64,000 nt of DNA from positions 124,001 to 188,000 of the forward strand of contig PMOB01000006.1 of assembly GCA_003161615.1 (NCBI GenBank), given 5' to 3'. Shown in pieces: positions 33,196 through 45,212 of the stretch (its first letter is position 1; each line of letters begins with the position of its first letter). This DNA comes from Actinomycetota bacterium (GTDB taxonomy: Bacteria; Actinomycetota; Thermoleophilia; Gaiellales; Gaiellaceae). The notes beneath the pieces were generated by a model. That model saw nothing but the letters and a program-made list of their open reading frames with translations, was not told where the DNA came from and did no database searches. The position numbers were made by a program, and so were the translations under genes.

Positions 33196-33396
33196 CTACG
33201 ACGACCCGACTTCGCGCTTGAAGACGAGGAGGTGCCCGTCCCGCTTGGCGCGCACGTCGGCGTCGAGGATGAGCGAGACGAGCTCCCAGCCATCGGCGCC
33301 GTACTTCCCCAGCACGTCCTCGAGGTCGTCCACCCGCAGCTTGTCCCGGCCGACCATCGAGGTCAGCACCTCTGTCGTGTACTCGAACTTGGGCAT
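33196..33396 (-). CDS. DUF4177 family protein
   Basis: 66 residues matching the small DUF4177 family: FEYTTEV at the start, LGKYGADGWELVSLI in the centre and HLLVFKREVG at the end. A compact alpha-beta protein of unknown role, widespread in Gram-positives. Full length. Confidence 0.85.
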   Translation of the reverse strand: MPKFEYTTEVLTSMVGRDKLRVDDLEDVLGKYGADGWELVSLILDADVRAKRDGHLLVFKREVGSS

Positions 33397-33402
33397 GCGG
33401 CG

Positions 33403-33408
33403 ACCCTA
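33403..33408 (-). promoter_or_regulatory. Predicted -10 for DUF4177, sharing TA with the divergent promoter
   Basis: TAGGGT (minus strand), 6 nt before ATG 33396; its first two bases are also the start of the plus-strand -10 at 33407. Confidence 0.55.
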
Positions 33409-33412
33409 CACT
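33407..33412 (+). promoter_or_regulatory. Predicted -10 for the 33419 gene
   Basis: TACACT, 6 nt before GTG 33419; overlaps the divergent -10 by 2 bp. Confidence 0.55.
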
Positions 33413-33418
33413 GGCGTC

Positions 33419-33619
33419 GTGGAAGCGGCCCAGGTGAGCCTTCTCCGCTGGCTGCGGCGGCAGCTGCGCCAGCCGATCCCGGCGCGCGAGCACCTCGAGG
33501 CGGCGGTCGAGAACAACGACGTCGGCGAGGCGCGGCGGCTGCTCGCCCGCTTCGAGTTCAGCGATGCGCAGCGGCGCAACGTCGAGCAGCTGCTCGACGC
33601 CTGGGAGAAGGCCCTCTAG
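33419..33619 (+). CDS. Small helical protein of unknown function
   Basis: 66 residues, predicted all-helical and charged (RWLRRQLRQPIP, EHLEAAVENNDVGEARRLLARFEFSDAQRRNVEQLLDAW). No family recognised. The ankyrin-like helix pair (VENNDVGEARRLLARFEF) is the only pattern. GTG 33419 supported by promoter spacing. Its end overlaps the converging PPOX gene by 4 bp. Confidence 0.6.
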   Translation: MEAAQVSLLRWLRRQLRQPIPAREHLEAAVENNDVGEARRLLARFEFSDAQRRNVEQLLDAWEKAL

Positions 33620-34224
33620 TAGAAGCCTTCGCGCCGCTTGTAGCGCTCGGCGCGCGCGTCCTCGTATTCGGAGACGTCGAGCTCGGGATCGGCGACCGCG
33701 CGAAGGATCTCCCCCGAGCTCGGCAGCTCGTCGCGAGACACGTGCTTCTCCGGGTCCCACAGCTCCGAGCGGAGCAGCGCCTTCGGGCACTGCGTGTACG
33801 CCTCCTCGACGGCGACGAGGATCCCGAGCTGCGGCGGCTTCCCCTCCACCGCGCTGTCGGCGAGCAGCTCCGCGTCGTCGACGATGCGCGCTCGGCCGTT
33901 GACGCGGAATGTGTCGTTCACCCCGGGGATCAGGAAAAGGAGCGCGATGCGGTCGTCGGAGAGGAGGTTCGTCAGCGAGTCGGCGAGCTTGTTGCCGGGC
34001 CGGTCGGGCAGGAGCAGCGTCCGCTCGTCGAGGATCCGGACGAAGCCGGCGGGGTCGCCGCGCGGCGAGACGTCGAGGCCGCCGCCGGGCCGTCCCGTGG
34101 CGACGACGACGAACGGCGAGCGCTCGACGAACTGGCGCGTGAGCGGGTTGAGCCGGTCGGCGATCTTCGCCTGCACGAGCTCGGACGGCTCGCCGAGGAT
34201 GTCGCGGAGCGCGGTCTCGTCCAT
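33616..34224 (-). CDS. PPOX-type flavoprotein (MSMEG_1061-like)
   Basis: 202 residues of the FMN-dependent split-barrel group: FVERSPFVVVATGRPGGGLDVSPRGDPAGFVRILDERTLLLPDRPGNKL is the family core (given here only as landmarks FVVVAT, DVSPRGD and LPDRPGNK), followed by GRARIVDD and the Cys-containing EEAYTQCPKALLRS. Probably reduces an electrophile or scavenges oxidised cofactors; substrate unknown. ATG 34224 shares one base with the stop of the enoyl-CoA hydratase gene (TGATG). Confidence 0.85.
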   Translation of the reverse strand: MDETALRDILGEPSELVQAKIADRLNPLTRQFVERSPFVVVATGRPGGGLDVSPRGDPAGFVRILDERTLLLPDRPGNKLADSLTNLLSDDRIALLFLIPGVNDTFRVNGRARIVDDAELLADSAVEGKPPQLGILVAVEEAYTQCPKALLRSELWDPEKHVSRDELPSSGEILRAVADPELDVSEYEDARAERYKRREGFY

Positions 34225-35021
34225 CACGTGAACTTCGGCGGCCGCTTCTCGCGAATCGCGGCGACGCCTTCCCGGACGTCCGGCCCGGTCATGTCGAGGA
34301 ACTCGAGCGCGAGCGAGGCATCGAAGATCGCGCCGGCCGCCTTCATCCACTCGTTGAGCGACAGCTTCGTGTGCGTCAGCGCCGCGCGGGAGCCGGCCGC
34401 GAGCCGCCGCGCGATCTCGAGCGCGCGCTCCTCGAGCTCCTCCTCCGGCACGCAGAGCGACACGAGCCCGATCCGCTCCGCTTCCACGCCGTCGACCTCT
34501 TCGCAAAGCAGCAGGTGGTACTTCGCCTTCGCCATCCCGCAGAGCAGCGGCCAGACGATCGCCGCATGGTCGCCCGCCGCGACGCCAAGCTTCGTGTGGC
34601 CGTCGACGATTCGAGCCTTCGGGCTCGCGACGGAGACGTCGGCGAGGAGCCCGACGACAAGGCCGGCGCCGACGGCAGGGCCGGTGATCGCGGAGACGAT
34701 CGGCGTCGGGCAGGCGAGCATGTTGTAGACGAGGTCGCGCGCCTCGTGGAAGACGCGCTGCCGCGTCTCCTCGTCGTCGGCGATCGCGAGCACGAGGTCG
34801 AGGTCGCCGCCCGAGCTGAACGCGCCGTCGGCGCCGCGGACGAGCACCGCCCGCGTCTGGGTGTCCTCCCCGATCGCCTGCCAGACGCGCGCGAGCTCGC
34901 CGTGCTGCGCCTCGCTGACCGCGTTGAGGCGGCCGGGCGCTCGCAGGGTCAGCCGGAGGATCCCGGGCTCTGGCCGGTCGATGTCCAGCGACGGGAACTC
35001 CTTGTCGTACGCGTGGGCCAC
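34224..35021 (-). CDS. Enoyl-CoA hydratase/isomerase family protein
   Basis: 265-residue crotonase-fold protein. Oxyanion-hole loops FSSGGDLDLVL and ITGPAVGAGLVVGLLAD are present. The position usually holding the second catalytic Glu reads AGDHAAIVWP, and DGHTKLGVAAGD matches hydratase-like members, so it acts on a CoA thioester but the exact reaction is open. Forms a two-gene unit with the PPOX flavoprotein. Confidence 0.88.
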   Translation of the reverse strand: MAHAYDKEFPSLDIDRPEPGILRLTLRAPGRLNAVSEAQHGELARVWQAIGEDTQTRAVLVRGADGAFSSGGDLDLVLAIADDEETRQRVFHEARDLVYNMLACPTPIVSAITGPAVGAGLVVGLLADVSVASPKARIVDGHTKLGVAAGDHAAIVWPLLCGMAKAKYHLLLCEEVDGVEAERIGLVSLCVPEEELEERALEIARRLAAGSRAALTHTKLSLNEWMKAAGAIFDASLALEFLDMTGPDVREGVAAIREKRPPKFT

Positions 35022-35028
35022 GAGGCAG

Positions 35029-35034
35029 ATCCTA
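35029..35034 (-). promoter_or_regulatory. Predicted -10 for the enoyl-CoA hydratase gene
   Basis: TAGGAT, 7 nt before GTG 35021. Confidence 0.5.
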
Positions 35035-35064
35035 CGGTCCGGCGGTACGCTCGTCGTGCAGCGC

Positions 35065-35137
35065 GGGCCGGTAGCTCAGTTGGTAGAGCAGCGGACTTTT
35101 AATCCGAAGGTCGCAGGTTCGATCCCTGCCCGGCCCA
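35065..35137 (+). tRNA. tRNA-Lys (UUU)
   Basis: 73 nt: acceptor GGGCCGG/CCGGCCC, TAGCTCAGTTGGTAGAGC D arm, anticodon loop CTTTTAA giving TTT, T loop GGTTCGATCC, discriminator A. No CCA encoded. Confidence 0.97.
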
Positions 35138-35138
35138 C

Positions 35139-36377
35139 TCAGAGCGTGGCTTCCTCCGGCACGTCGCGCAGCGTTCGGATCGGGGATGGCAGGAGGAAGA
35201 GAAGCCCCGACAACGCGCCGACGGTCGCGATCCAGAGCGTCGTATGCACGCCGATCGTCGTGCCGAGCACGCCGCCGAGCGCCGTTCCGACCGGACGGAC
35301 GCCGTAGTTGACGAGCTGAAAGCCGCCGGAGACGCGCGCGCGCACGGCCATCGGGATCGTTCCGGCCATCATCGCCCCGGCCAGGATGTCGAGCAGCATC
35401 AGGCCGATCCCCGAGAGCATCTCGGCGACGAAGAGGAAGACGAGGATCAACCAGTACGGCCCGCGCGCTGCCGGGATGAGAATCAGCGGCGCCGGGAAGA
35501 GGAAGCAGCCGAGGATGAACGCCGGGCCGAGCCCGATCCGGCGGGCGAGTGCACCGGTGAAGTAGGACGCGCCGAGTGTCCCGACCGCCGCGACGCCGAG
35601 CACGAGGCCGAGCGCAGCGGGACGCACGTGGAGGGAGCGCGTCGCGTAGAGCATGAACAGCGCGAAGAACATGAAGTTGAAGAGGTTGAGCGTCGCGACC
35701 CCTAGCAACTCCGCGCGGATGATCGGGTTGTCGCGGATCCACTGGATCCCCGACCACACGCCACCGCTCTCGCGCGACGCGCCCGGCGGCTCCTCGGCGT
35801 CGATCCGTCCCAGGAAGATCGCCGACCAGATGAACGAGACGGCGTCGACGGCGAGCGCGTACGGGCCGCGCAGAAGCTGGACGAGCGTGCCGCCGAGGCT
35901 CGTGCCGACGAGGAACGACGCACCGCGCGTCCCGTGGATCAGCGAGTTCGCGGCGACGTAGTCCTCCCGCGGAACGATCGTTTGGAAGAAGCTCCCGTAC
36001 GCGACGTAGAAGAGGACGCTGAGGCTGCCGAGCAGGAAGGCGACGACGTAGAGCTGCGTCCAGGTCAGGTGGCCGAGCGCGTACGCGACCGGAATCGTCG
36101 CGGTGAGGAGCCCGCGTCCGATATCCGCGACGAGCATCGTCTGGCGCCGCTTCCCGCGCCGGTCGATCCAGACGCCCGCGTGCAGCGAGAAGAGAAGGTT
36201 CGGGATGAGATACGCGGTCGTGAGCACGCCCATCTGCCCGGCCGAGGCGTGCAGCGCGAGCACGGCCGTGAGCGGCAGGGCGATCGTCGTGATCTGGTCG
36301 CCGAGGAGCGAGATCGACTGGCCGAAGAAGTAGCGGCGGAAGTTCGCGTTCTCTCGGAGCAGCGGCGGGATGCGCAC
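35139..36377 (-). CDS. MFS transporter
   Basis: 412 residues, about twelve helices, of the macrolide-efflux-like (MefA/enterobactin exporter) branch: NFRRYFFGQSISLLGDQIT at the N-terminus, GVWIDRRGKRRQTMLVADIGR loop 2-3 and SLIHGTRGASFLVG. Likely exports a drug or siderophore-like compound. GTG 36377 begins the protein at the usual point; the longer open frame upstream is antisense to the divergent holin-like gene. Its end is 2 bp from tRNA-Lys. Confidence 0.88.
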   Translation of the reverse strand: MRIPPLLRENANFRRYFFGQSISLLGDQITTIALPLTAVLALHASAGQMGVLTTAYLIPNLLFSLHAGVWIDRRGKRRQTMLVADIGRGLLTATIPVAYALGHLTWTQLYVVAFLLGSLSVLFYVAYGSFFQTIVPREDYVAANSLIHGTRGASFLVGTSLGGTLVQLLRGPYALAVDAVSFIWSAIFLGRIDAEEPPGASRESGGVWSGIQWIRDNPIIRAELLGVATLNLFNFMFFALFMLYATRSLHVRPAALGLVLGVAAVGTLGASYFTGALARRIGLGPAFILGCFLFPAPLILIPAARGPYWLILVFLFVAEMLSGIGLMLLDILAGAMMAGTIPMAVRARVSGGFQLVNYGVRPVGTALGGVLGTTIGVHTTLWIATVGALSGLLFLLPSPIRTLRDVPEEATL

Positions 36378-36385
36378 GTAGCGAT

Positions 36386-36391
36386 GTTCTA
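36386..36391 (-). promoter_or_regulatory. Predicted -10 for the 36377 MFS gene
   Basis: TAGAAC (minus strand), 8 nt before GTG 36377; shares its TA with the plus-strand -10 at 36390. Confidence 0.45.
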
Positions 36392-36395
36392 CGAT
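36390..36395 (+). promoter_or_regulatory. Predicted -10 for the 36402 gene
   Basis: TACGAT, 6 nt before ATG 36402. Confidence 0.5.
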
Positions 36396-36401
36396 CGCGG
36401 C

Positions 36402-36791
36402 ATGTCGCTGATGCAGAGGACCCTCGTCTCCTGGGCGATCGACGCGCTCGCTCTCGCCCTCGCCGCGTGGATCTTCTCCGGCGTCTACGGCTCGGTTGCC
36501 GCGGTGATCGTCGCGGCGCTCGTCTTCGGGCTCCTCAGCTCGTTCGTCAAGCCGGCCCTCAAGCTCCTCACGATTCCGCTTGCGCTCGTCACACTCGGCG
36601 CCGCGTGGTTCGCGGTCGCGATGTTCATCCTCTGGCTGACGAGCGCCATCGTCGGCGGCTTCCACATCCACGGCTTCTGGACGCTCGTGGGCGCGACCGT
36701 CGTGGTCTGGGCCGTCGGAGCGGCGGCCGACCGCTGGCTCTTCCCGAGCCGTCGCAAGGGGAAGGGTTTCGAGCGTTTCGTTCGCGCCTGA
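36402..36791 (+). CDS. Phage-holin-4-type (YvlD-like) membrane protein
   Basis: 129 residues with four hydrophobic helices in the pattern of the holin_4_2/YvlD family: VSWAIDALALALAAWIF, VIVAALVFGLLSSFVKPALKLLTIPLALVTLG and the terminal FWTLVGATVVVWAVG. The FVKPALKLLTIPLALVTLG motif is diagnostic. In bacteria this family has no proven lytic role. ATG 36402 favoured; ATG 36384 lies inside the promoter. Confidence 0.88.
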   Translation: MSLMQRTLVSWAIDALALALAAWIFSGVYGSVAAVIVAALVFGLLSSFVKPALKLLTIPLALVTLGAAWFAVAMFILWLTSAIVGGFHIHGFWTLVGATVVVWAVGAAADRWLFPSRRKGKGFERFVRA

Positions 36792-36877
36792 ACGGAAAAC
36801 ACCGGCGAGCACGCGGCCGGCTCCGGCGGTGCGCGACGTGCGGGACGTCATCGATCCGTAGGAGTCGGCCGCAGGCT

Positions 36878-36883
36878 TAGTCT
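36878..36883 (+). promoter_or_regulatory. Predicted -10 for the histidine phosphatase gene
   Basis: TAGTCT, 6 nt before ATG 36890. Confidence 0.55.
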
Positions 36884-36889
36884 CTTCGG

Positions 36890-37474
36890 ATGCGCCTCTT
36901 CGTCGTCGCCCGCCACGGCCAGTCCCTCTTCAATGTCGACAAGATCGTGAACGGCGACCCTGAGCTCGATCGAGGACTGTCGGAACAGGGGATCGACGAG
37001 GCGCAGCGGCTTGGCAGCCAGATCGCGGCGCTGCCGCTCGACCTCGTCGCCATCTCCCCGTTCCCGCGCGCGCTGCAGACCGCCAACATCGCGCTCGACG
37101 GGCGCGAGGTACCGCATCTCGTCGACGACGACCTCGGCGACGTCCGGATCGGCGAGCTCGAGGGGAAGACGCTCGACGACTACCGCAACGCGCCGGCGCA
37201 TTCGAACCGCAAGGAACGCTTTCCCGGCGGGGAGAGCCTCGACGAGGCGGGGCTGCGCTACGTGAGCGCGTTCGAGCGGCTGCTTGCACGCGAGGAGCAG
37301 ACCACGCTCGTCGTCTGCCACGAGATTCCGGTGCGCTACCTCGCCAACGGCGCAAGCGGCAGCGACGACCTGAACACTCCGTTCCGCTTCATCGCGAACG
37401 CCGAGCCTTACCTGTTCGACGAGAAGTCGCTCGGACGCGCCGTCGCGCGGATTCGCGAACTAGCGAGCGCCTAG
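36890..37474 (+). CDS. Histidine phosphatase-family protein
   Basis: 194 residues of the phosphoglycerate-mutase-like superfamily: catalytic ARHGQSLFN, SPFPRALQTA, GELEGKTLDDY and the second His in VVCHEIPVRYLAN. Removes phosphate from a small molecule or sugar phosphate; exact substrate unknown. Its 3-prime end overlaps argF by 15 bp in convergent orientation. Confidence 0.88.
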   Translation: MRLFVVARHGQSLFNVDKIVNGDPELDRGLSEQGIDEAQRLGSQIAALPLDLVAISPFPRALQTANIALDGREVPHLVDDDLGDVRIGELEGKTLDDYRNAPAHSNRKERFPGGESLDEAGLRYVSAFERLLAREEQTTLVVCHEIPVRYLANGASGSDDLNTPFRFIANAEPYLFDEKSLGRAVARIRELASA

Positions 37475-38346
37475 CAACAGCGCCAGCAGTGCCTTCTGAA
37501 CGTGGAGGCGGTTCTCCGCCTCGTCCCAGATCGCGGAGCGCGGGCCGTAGAGGACATCCGCCGTCGCCTCCTCGCCGGGATGGGCCGGCAGGCAGTGGAG
37601 GACGAACGCGTCCGGCGACGCGAGCGCGAGCAGCGCGTCGTCGAGGCGGTAGGGCTCGAGCGCGCGCAGCCGCTCGTCCCGCTCGTCCTCTTGTCCCATG
37701 CTGATCCAGGTGTCGGTGACGACGACGTCCGCGCCTGCGGCTGCCTCGCGCGGGTCACGCACCGTCTCGACGCCCGGCGCCTCGAAGCCGGCCGGCGACG
37801 CCGCCACGACCTCGTAGCCGAGCAGCTCGCCGAGCGCGGCAAGCGAGACGAGGACGTTCGAACCGTCCCCCACCCACGCGACACGGACGCCCTCCAGCGA
37901 GCCAACCCGGTCGCGGATCGTGAGCGCGTCGGCCAGCGCCTGGCACGGATGCTCGTCCGCCGTGAGCGCGTTGATCACCGGAATCGTCGCCCACTCCCCC
38001 CACTCCTCGAGTTCGGCGTGCGCGTGCGTCCGGACGGCGATGACGTCGAGGTAGCGCGAGAGCGCGCGGGCCGTGTCGGGCAGCGACTCGCCGCGCGAGA
38101 TCTGAAGCTCCTCCGGCGAGAGCGCGATGGCGACGCCGCCGAGCTGCGCGATGCCGGCGGAGAAGGACACGCGCGTCCGCGTCGAGTGCTTCGAGAAGTA
38201 GAGGCCGAGCGTCGCGCCGGGCAAAAGCGGCTGCTTCGGCTGCTCGCGCAGCTCGACCGCGAGGTCGAGGATCGCCTCCGCCTCGGCGGGGACGAGATCC
38301 GAGATCCGCAGAAGGTCGCGGCCGGCCAGGGAGATGTCGAGGCTGT

Positions 38347-38353
<7 letters not shown>
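37460..38353 (-). CDS. argF: Ornithine carbamoyltransferase
   Basis: 297 residues. Carbamoyl-phosphate loop STRTRVSF, ornithine-site HPCQALADALTI and HCLPAHPGEE identify OTCase, which makes citrulline; HP replaces the more usual HR in the last motif. The protein is slightly shorter than average. ATG 38353 overlaps the end of argH by 7 bp, so argF is the eighth and last gene of the operon rather than sitting between argD and argR as in many actinobacteria. Confidence 0.95.
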
Positions 38354-42389
<4,036 letters not shown>

Positions 42390-42393
<4 letters not shown>

Positions 42394-43031
42394 GCGACCA
42401 CCGCCGTAGCGCCGATCTCCGCGACGAGCCCGCCGCGCGCGGCGTGCGCCGCCGCCAGCAGCTTGGGGACGATCCCGCCCTCGAAGCTGCCGTCGCCGAC
42501 GAGCGCCTCGGCGCGCTCGGCCTTGATCGACTCGAGCAGCTCGCCGTCGTGGAAGACGCCGGGCACGTCGCTGAGGAAGAGGAGCCGCTCCGCGCCGAGC
42601 CCGACGGCGAGCGCAGCCGCAGCCTCGTCGGCGTTGACGTTGAGCGGCCCTACCGCCATTGGGGTGACGACCGGGACGAGCCCAGCGGCGAGCGCAGCCT
42701 CGATCGCCGGCGGCGCCGACGGGATCGCGGTGCCGACGCAGCCGAGCTCCGGCCGCGGCTCCGCGAGGAGGCCGATCTCGTCGCCGTGGAGCGGAACCGC
42801 ACGCGGCCCGATCGCCGCGCAGACCTGCGCGTTGACCGCGGCGAAGCTCTCCCGCACGATCTCGAGCACCTCCGGAGTGGTCACGCGCCGGCCGCCGACG
42901 AACTGCGGCTCGAGCCCGCGCCGGGCCATCTCCTCGCTGATCTGAGGCCCCGCGCCGTGCACGACCACGCACGGCTCCTCCGGCAATTCGAGCGACCCGA
43001 CCGAAGCGCCGCCGACCTTGAGGACGATCAT
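42390..43031 (-). CDS. argB: Acetylglutamate kinase, shortened form
   Basis: 213 residues versus the family's usual 250-300. Present are MIVLKVGGASVG, VVVHGAGPQIS, FVGGRRVTTPE, LNVNADEAAAALA, FLSDVPGV and GGIVPKLLAAAHA. Missing are the N-terminal helix that builds arginine-sensitive hexamers and the C-terminal strand region after LVAEIGATAVVA. Catalytic motifs are intact, so it should be active but probably not arginine-inhibited. Overlaps both neighbours by 4 bp. Confidence 0.9.
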
Positions 43032-44194
43032 GAGCGGTACTCCGCGTTGATCGTCACGTACTCGTGAGACAGGTCGGTGGTGAGGTACTTAGCCTCGCCG
43101 ACGCCGAGCGCGAGGTCGAGCTCGATCGCGCAGTGACCGTTCGTCAGCTCCGGCTCGTCGCCGGTCGGGCTACCGGAGAGGAGCACCGGGACGCCGTCGA
43201 TCGCGATCGAGAGGAGGTCGGGATCGAGCCGCGCGTAACCGCCATTCCAGCGGGCCGAGCCGGCGGCGGATGCGATCCGCCCCCAGTTCGCGTCGTGCCC
43301 GTGCAGCGCCGTCTTGACGAGCGGCGACGTCGCGACGCGTTCCGCGATCGCGCGCGCCTCGGGCTCGGTTGCAGCGCCGCGCACCGCGATCTCCGCGAGC
43401 ACCGTCGCGCCCTCGCCGTCGGCGACGATCTGCCGCGCGAGGTCGGCGCAGACCTTCCGCAGGCAGAGCGCGAACTGCGCGTCGCACGCCGGCGTCCGTT
43501 CTGCGCCGCTTGCGCCGTTGGCGAGGAGCAGGGCGGTGTCGTTCGTCGAGCACTCGCCGTCGACGGAGATCGCGTTGAAGCTCGCGCCCACGGCCGGCCG
43601 CAGGAAGTCGATCGCCTCGCCGGGCTCGAGCGGGTAGTCGGTCGTGACGACCGCGAGCATCGTCGCGAGGTTGGGGTGGATCATCCCGGAGCCCTTGGCC
43701 ATGCCGCCGACGACGAACCCGTCCCCGCGCGAGAGGGACTCCTTCACGCAGGTGTCCGTGGTCATGATCGCCTCGGCGGCCGCGGCGCCACCCGCCTTCG
43801 AAAGCTGCAGCGCCGCGCTACGGATGCCGCCGAGGACTTTGTCGAGCGGAAGCGGAGCGCCGATCACTCCCGTCGAGAGGACTGCGACCTGCTCCGCCGG
43901 CAGCCCGAACAGCCAGGCCGCCTCGGCCGCCGTCGCGCGGGCCGCGATGACGCCCTGCTCGCCGGTCGCGGCGTTCGCAACGCCGGAGTTGACGACGACC
44001 GCCTGCGGCTCGGCGGCCGAGAGGTGCTCGCGCGAGACGATGACCGGCGCCGCCTGGACGCGATTCGCCGTGAACATCCCAGCGCCCGTCGCGGGCAGGA
44101 GCGAGCGGACGATGGCGAGGTCGCGGCGGCCGCTCTTCCGGATCCCGCAGTGGACGCCCGAAGCGACGAATCCTTTGGCCGCGGTGACGCTCAT
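43028..44194 (-). CDS. argJ: Bifunctional ornithine acetyltransferase / N-acetylglutamate synthase
   Basis: 388 residues. ArgJ self-cleaves before a Thr; the site is seen in HPNLATMLAVVTTD. Other landmarks are GSGMIHPN, STNDTALLLANG and HGHDANWGRI. It recycles the acetyl group from N-acetylornithine, so arginine synthesis is of the cyclic type. ATG 44194 overlaps argC by 4 bp. Confidence 0.96.
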   Translation of the reverse strand: MSVTAAKGFVASGVHCGIRKSGRRDLAIVRSLLPATGAGMFTANRVQAAPVIVSREHLSAAEPQAVVVNSGVANAATGEQGVIAARATAAEAAWLFGLPAEQVAVLSTGVIGAPLPLDKVLGGIRSAALQLSKAGGAAAAEAIMTTDTCVKESLSRGDGFVVGGMAKGSGMIHPNLATMLAVVTTDYPLEPGEAIDFLRPAVGASFNAISVDGECSTNDTALLLANGASGAERTPACDAQFALCLRKVCADLARQIVADGEGATVLAEIAVRGAATEPEARAIAERVATSPLVKTALHGHDANWGRIASAAGSARWNGGYARLDPDLLSIAIDGVPVLLSGSPTGDEPELTNGHCAIELDLALGVGEAKYLTTDLSHEYVTINAEYRS

Positions 44195-45150
44195 ACAAGG
44201 ACTCCGCTCAGCCGCAGCCCGGCGGTCTCGTCGAGGCCGAGCGCAAGGTTCGCGTTCTGGACGGCCTGCCCGGCGGCGCCCTTGCCGAGGTTGTCGAGCG
44301 CGCAGACGACGATCGTGCGACCGGTCGCCTCGTCGGCGAAGACCCCGATCTCGGCGCCGTCGGTGTGCTGGACGCGCGCGAGCTCGGGCGCGACTCCCTC
44401 CGGCAGTACTCGCACGACGTCGCTCGTCACGTAGGCCGCCTCGAGCAGCCCCCGCGCGTCGCCGTCGACGGTCGCGTAACACGTCGCGAGCAGGCCGCGG
44501 CGGACGGGCAGGAGGTGTGGGACGAAGCAGACCGGGAAGCCGAGCGCCTGCGCGATCTCCGGCGCGTGCTGGTGGCTGCCGACGCGGTACGGCGCCAGGT
44601 TCTCGAGCACGGAGCCGGCGTGCGAGCTCTCCTTCAACTCGCGGCCCGCGCCCGAGACGCCCGACTTTGCGTCCACCACGACGGAAGCGGGATCGAGTGC
44701 GCCGGCGAGCGGCGCGAGCGCGAGGAGAGCAGCGGTCGCGTAGCAGCCGGGATTGGCGATGAGCGGCCCCTCGGACGAGAACAGCTCGGGCAGCCCGTAG
44801 CTCCAGGCGCCGGGCACGGCCGAGTAGTACTGCGCGGCCACAGCCGGATCCGCAAGGCGGTGGACGCCGGAGAGGTCAACCACGACAGCGTCGTCAGGCG
44901 GCTCGACGGCTGCGGCGCGCTCGTTGCCGAGGCAGAGGAAGATGACTTCGGCGCCGGCCGCGAGCGCTTCGTCATTCGGGACGAAAGAGGGCAGCGAGCC
45001 GTTGAGCCGGACGTCGAGCGCCGAGGCTCCCTGACCGGCGAGCGAGTCGGAGCCGAGCGCGACGACGGTCAGCTCCGGATGCCGGAGCACGCGATCGAGC
45101 ACTTCCTGCCCGGAATAGCCCGACACGCCGAGGATTGCTGCGCTGTGCAC
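44191..45150 (-). CDS. argC: N-acetyl-gamma-glutamyl-phosphate reductase
   Basis: 319 residues, NADPH-dependent. Rossmann start AAILGVSGYSGQEV, catalytic Cys in NPGCYATAALLAL and His in HQHAPEI. A little shorter than ~345. First gene of the operon; its GTG lies 6 nt after a TACTAT -10, so the mRNA probably begins at or next to the start codon. Confidence 0.95.
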   Translation of the reverse strand: MHSAAILGVSGYSGQEVLDRVLRHPELTVVALGSDSLAGQGASALDVRLNGSLPSFVPNDEALAAGAEVIFLCLGNERAAAVEPPDDAVVVDLSGVHRLADPAVAAQYYSAVPGAWSYGLPELFSSEGPLIANPGCYATAALLALAPLAGALDPASVVVDAKSGVSGAGRELKESSHAGSVLENLAPYRVGSHQHAPEIAQALGFPVCFVPHLLPVRRGLLATCYATVDGDARGLLEAAYVTSDVVRVLPEGVAPELARVQHTDGAEIGVFADEATGRTIVVCALDNLGKGAAGQAVQNANLALGLDETAGLRLSGVLV

Positions 45151-45151
45151 C

Positions 45152-45187
45152 TATGCATAGTATGCGAAATAGTGCGTAATATGCAAC
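45152..45187 (-). promoter_or_regulatory. arg operon promoter with overlapping ArgR-type boxes
   Basis: A 36-bp AT-rich island in GC-rich surroundings. On the minus strand TTGCAT (45181-45186) and TACTAT (45157-45162) form a -35/-10 pair with an 18-bp spacer. TATGCATAGTATGC (45152-45165) and TGCGTAATATGCA (45173-45185) form two dyads of TGCATA-like half-sites of the kind bound by ArgR, covering both promoter elements. Binding would block polymerase directly. Confidence 0.7.
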
Positions 45188-45200
45188 CGTTCGCGCCTGG

Positions 45201-45206
45201 TAGCGT
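45201..45206 (+). promoter_or_regulatory. Predicted -10 for the DUF1684 gene
   Basis: TAGCGT, 6 nt before GTG 45213; diverges from the arg promoter 14 bp away. Confidence 0.5.
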
Positions 45207-45212
45207 CGCTCC

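Noticed and set aside
36402-36791. Holin-like gene as sign of a prophage
   Set aside because: It is a YvlD-type chromosomal protein and no phage genes are nearby.
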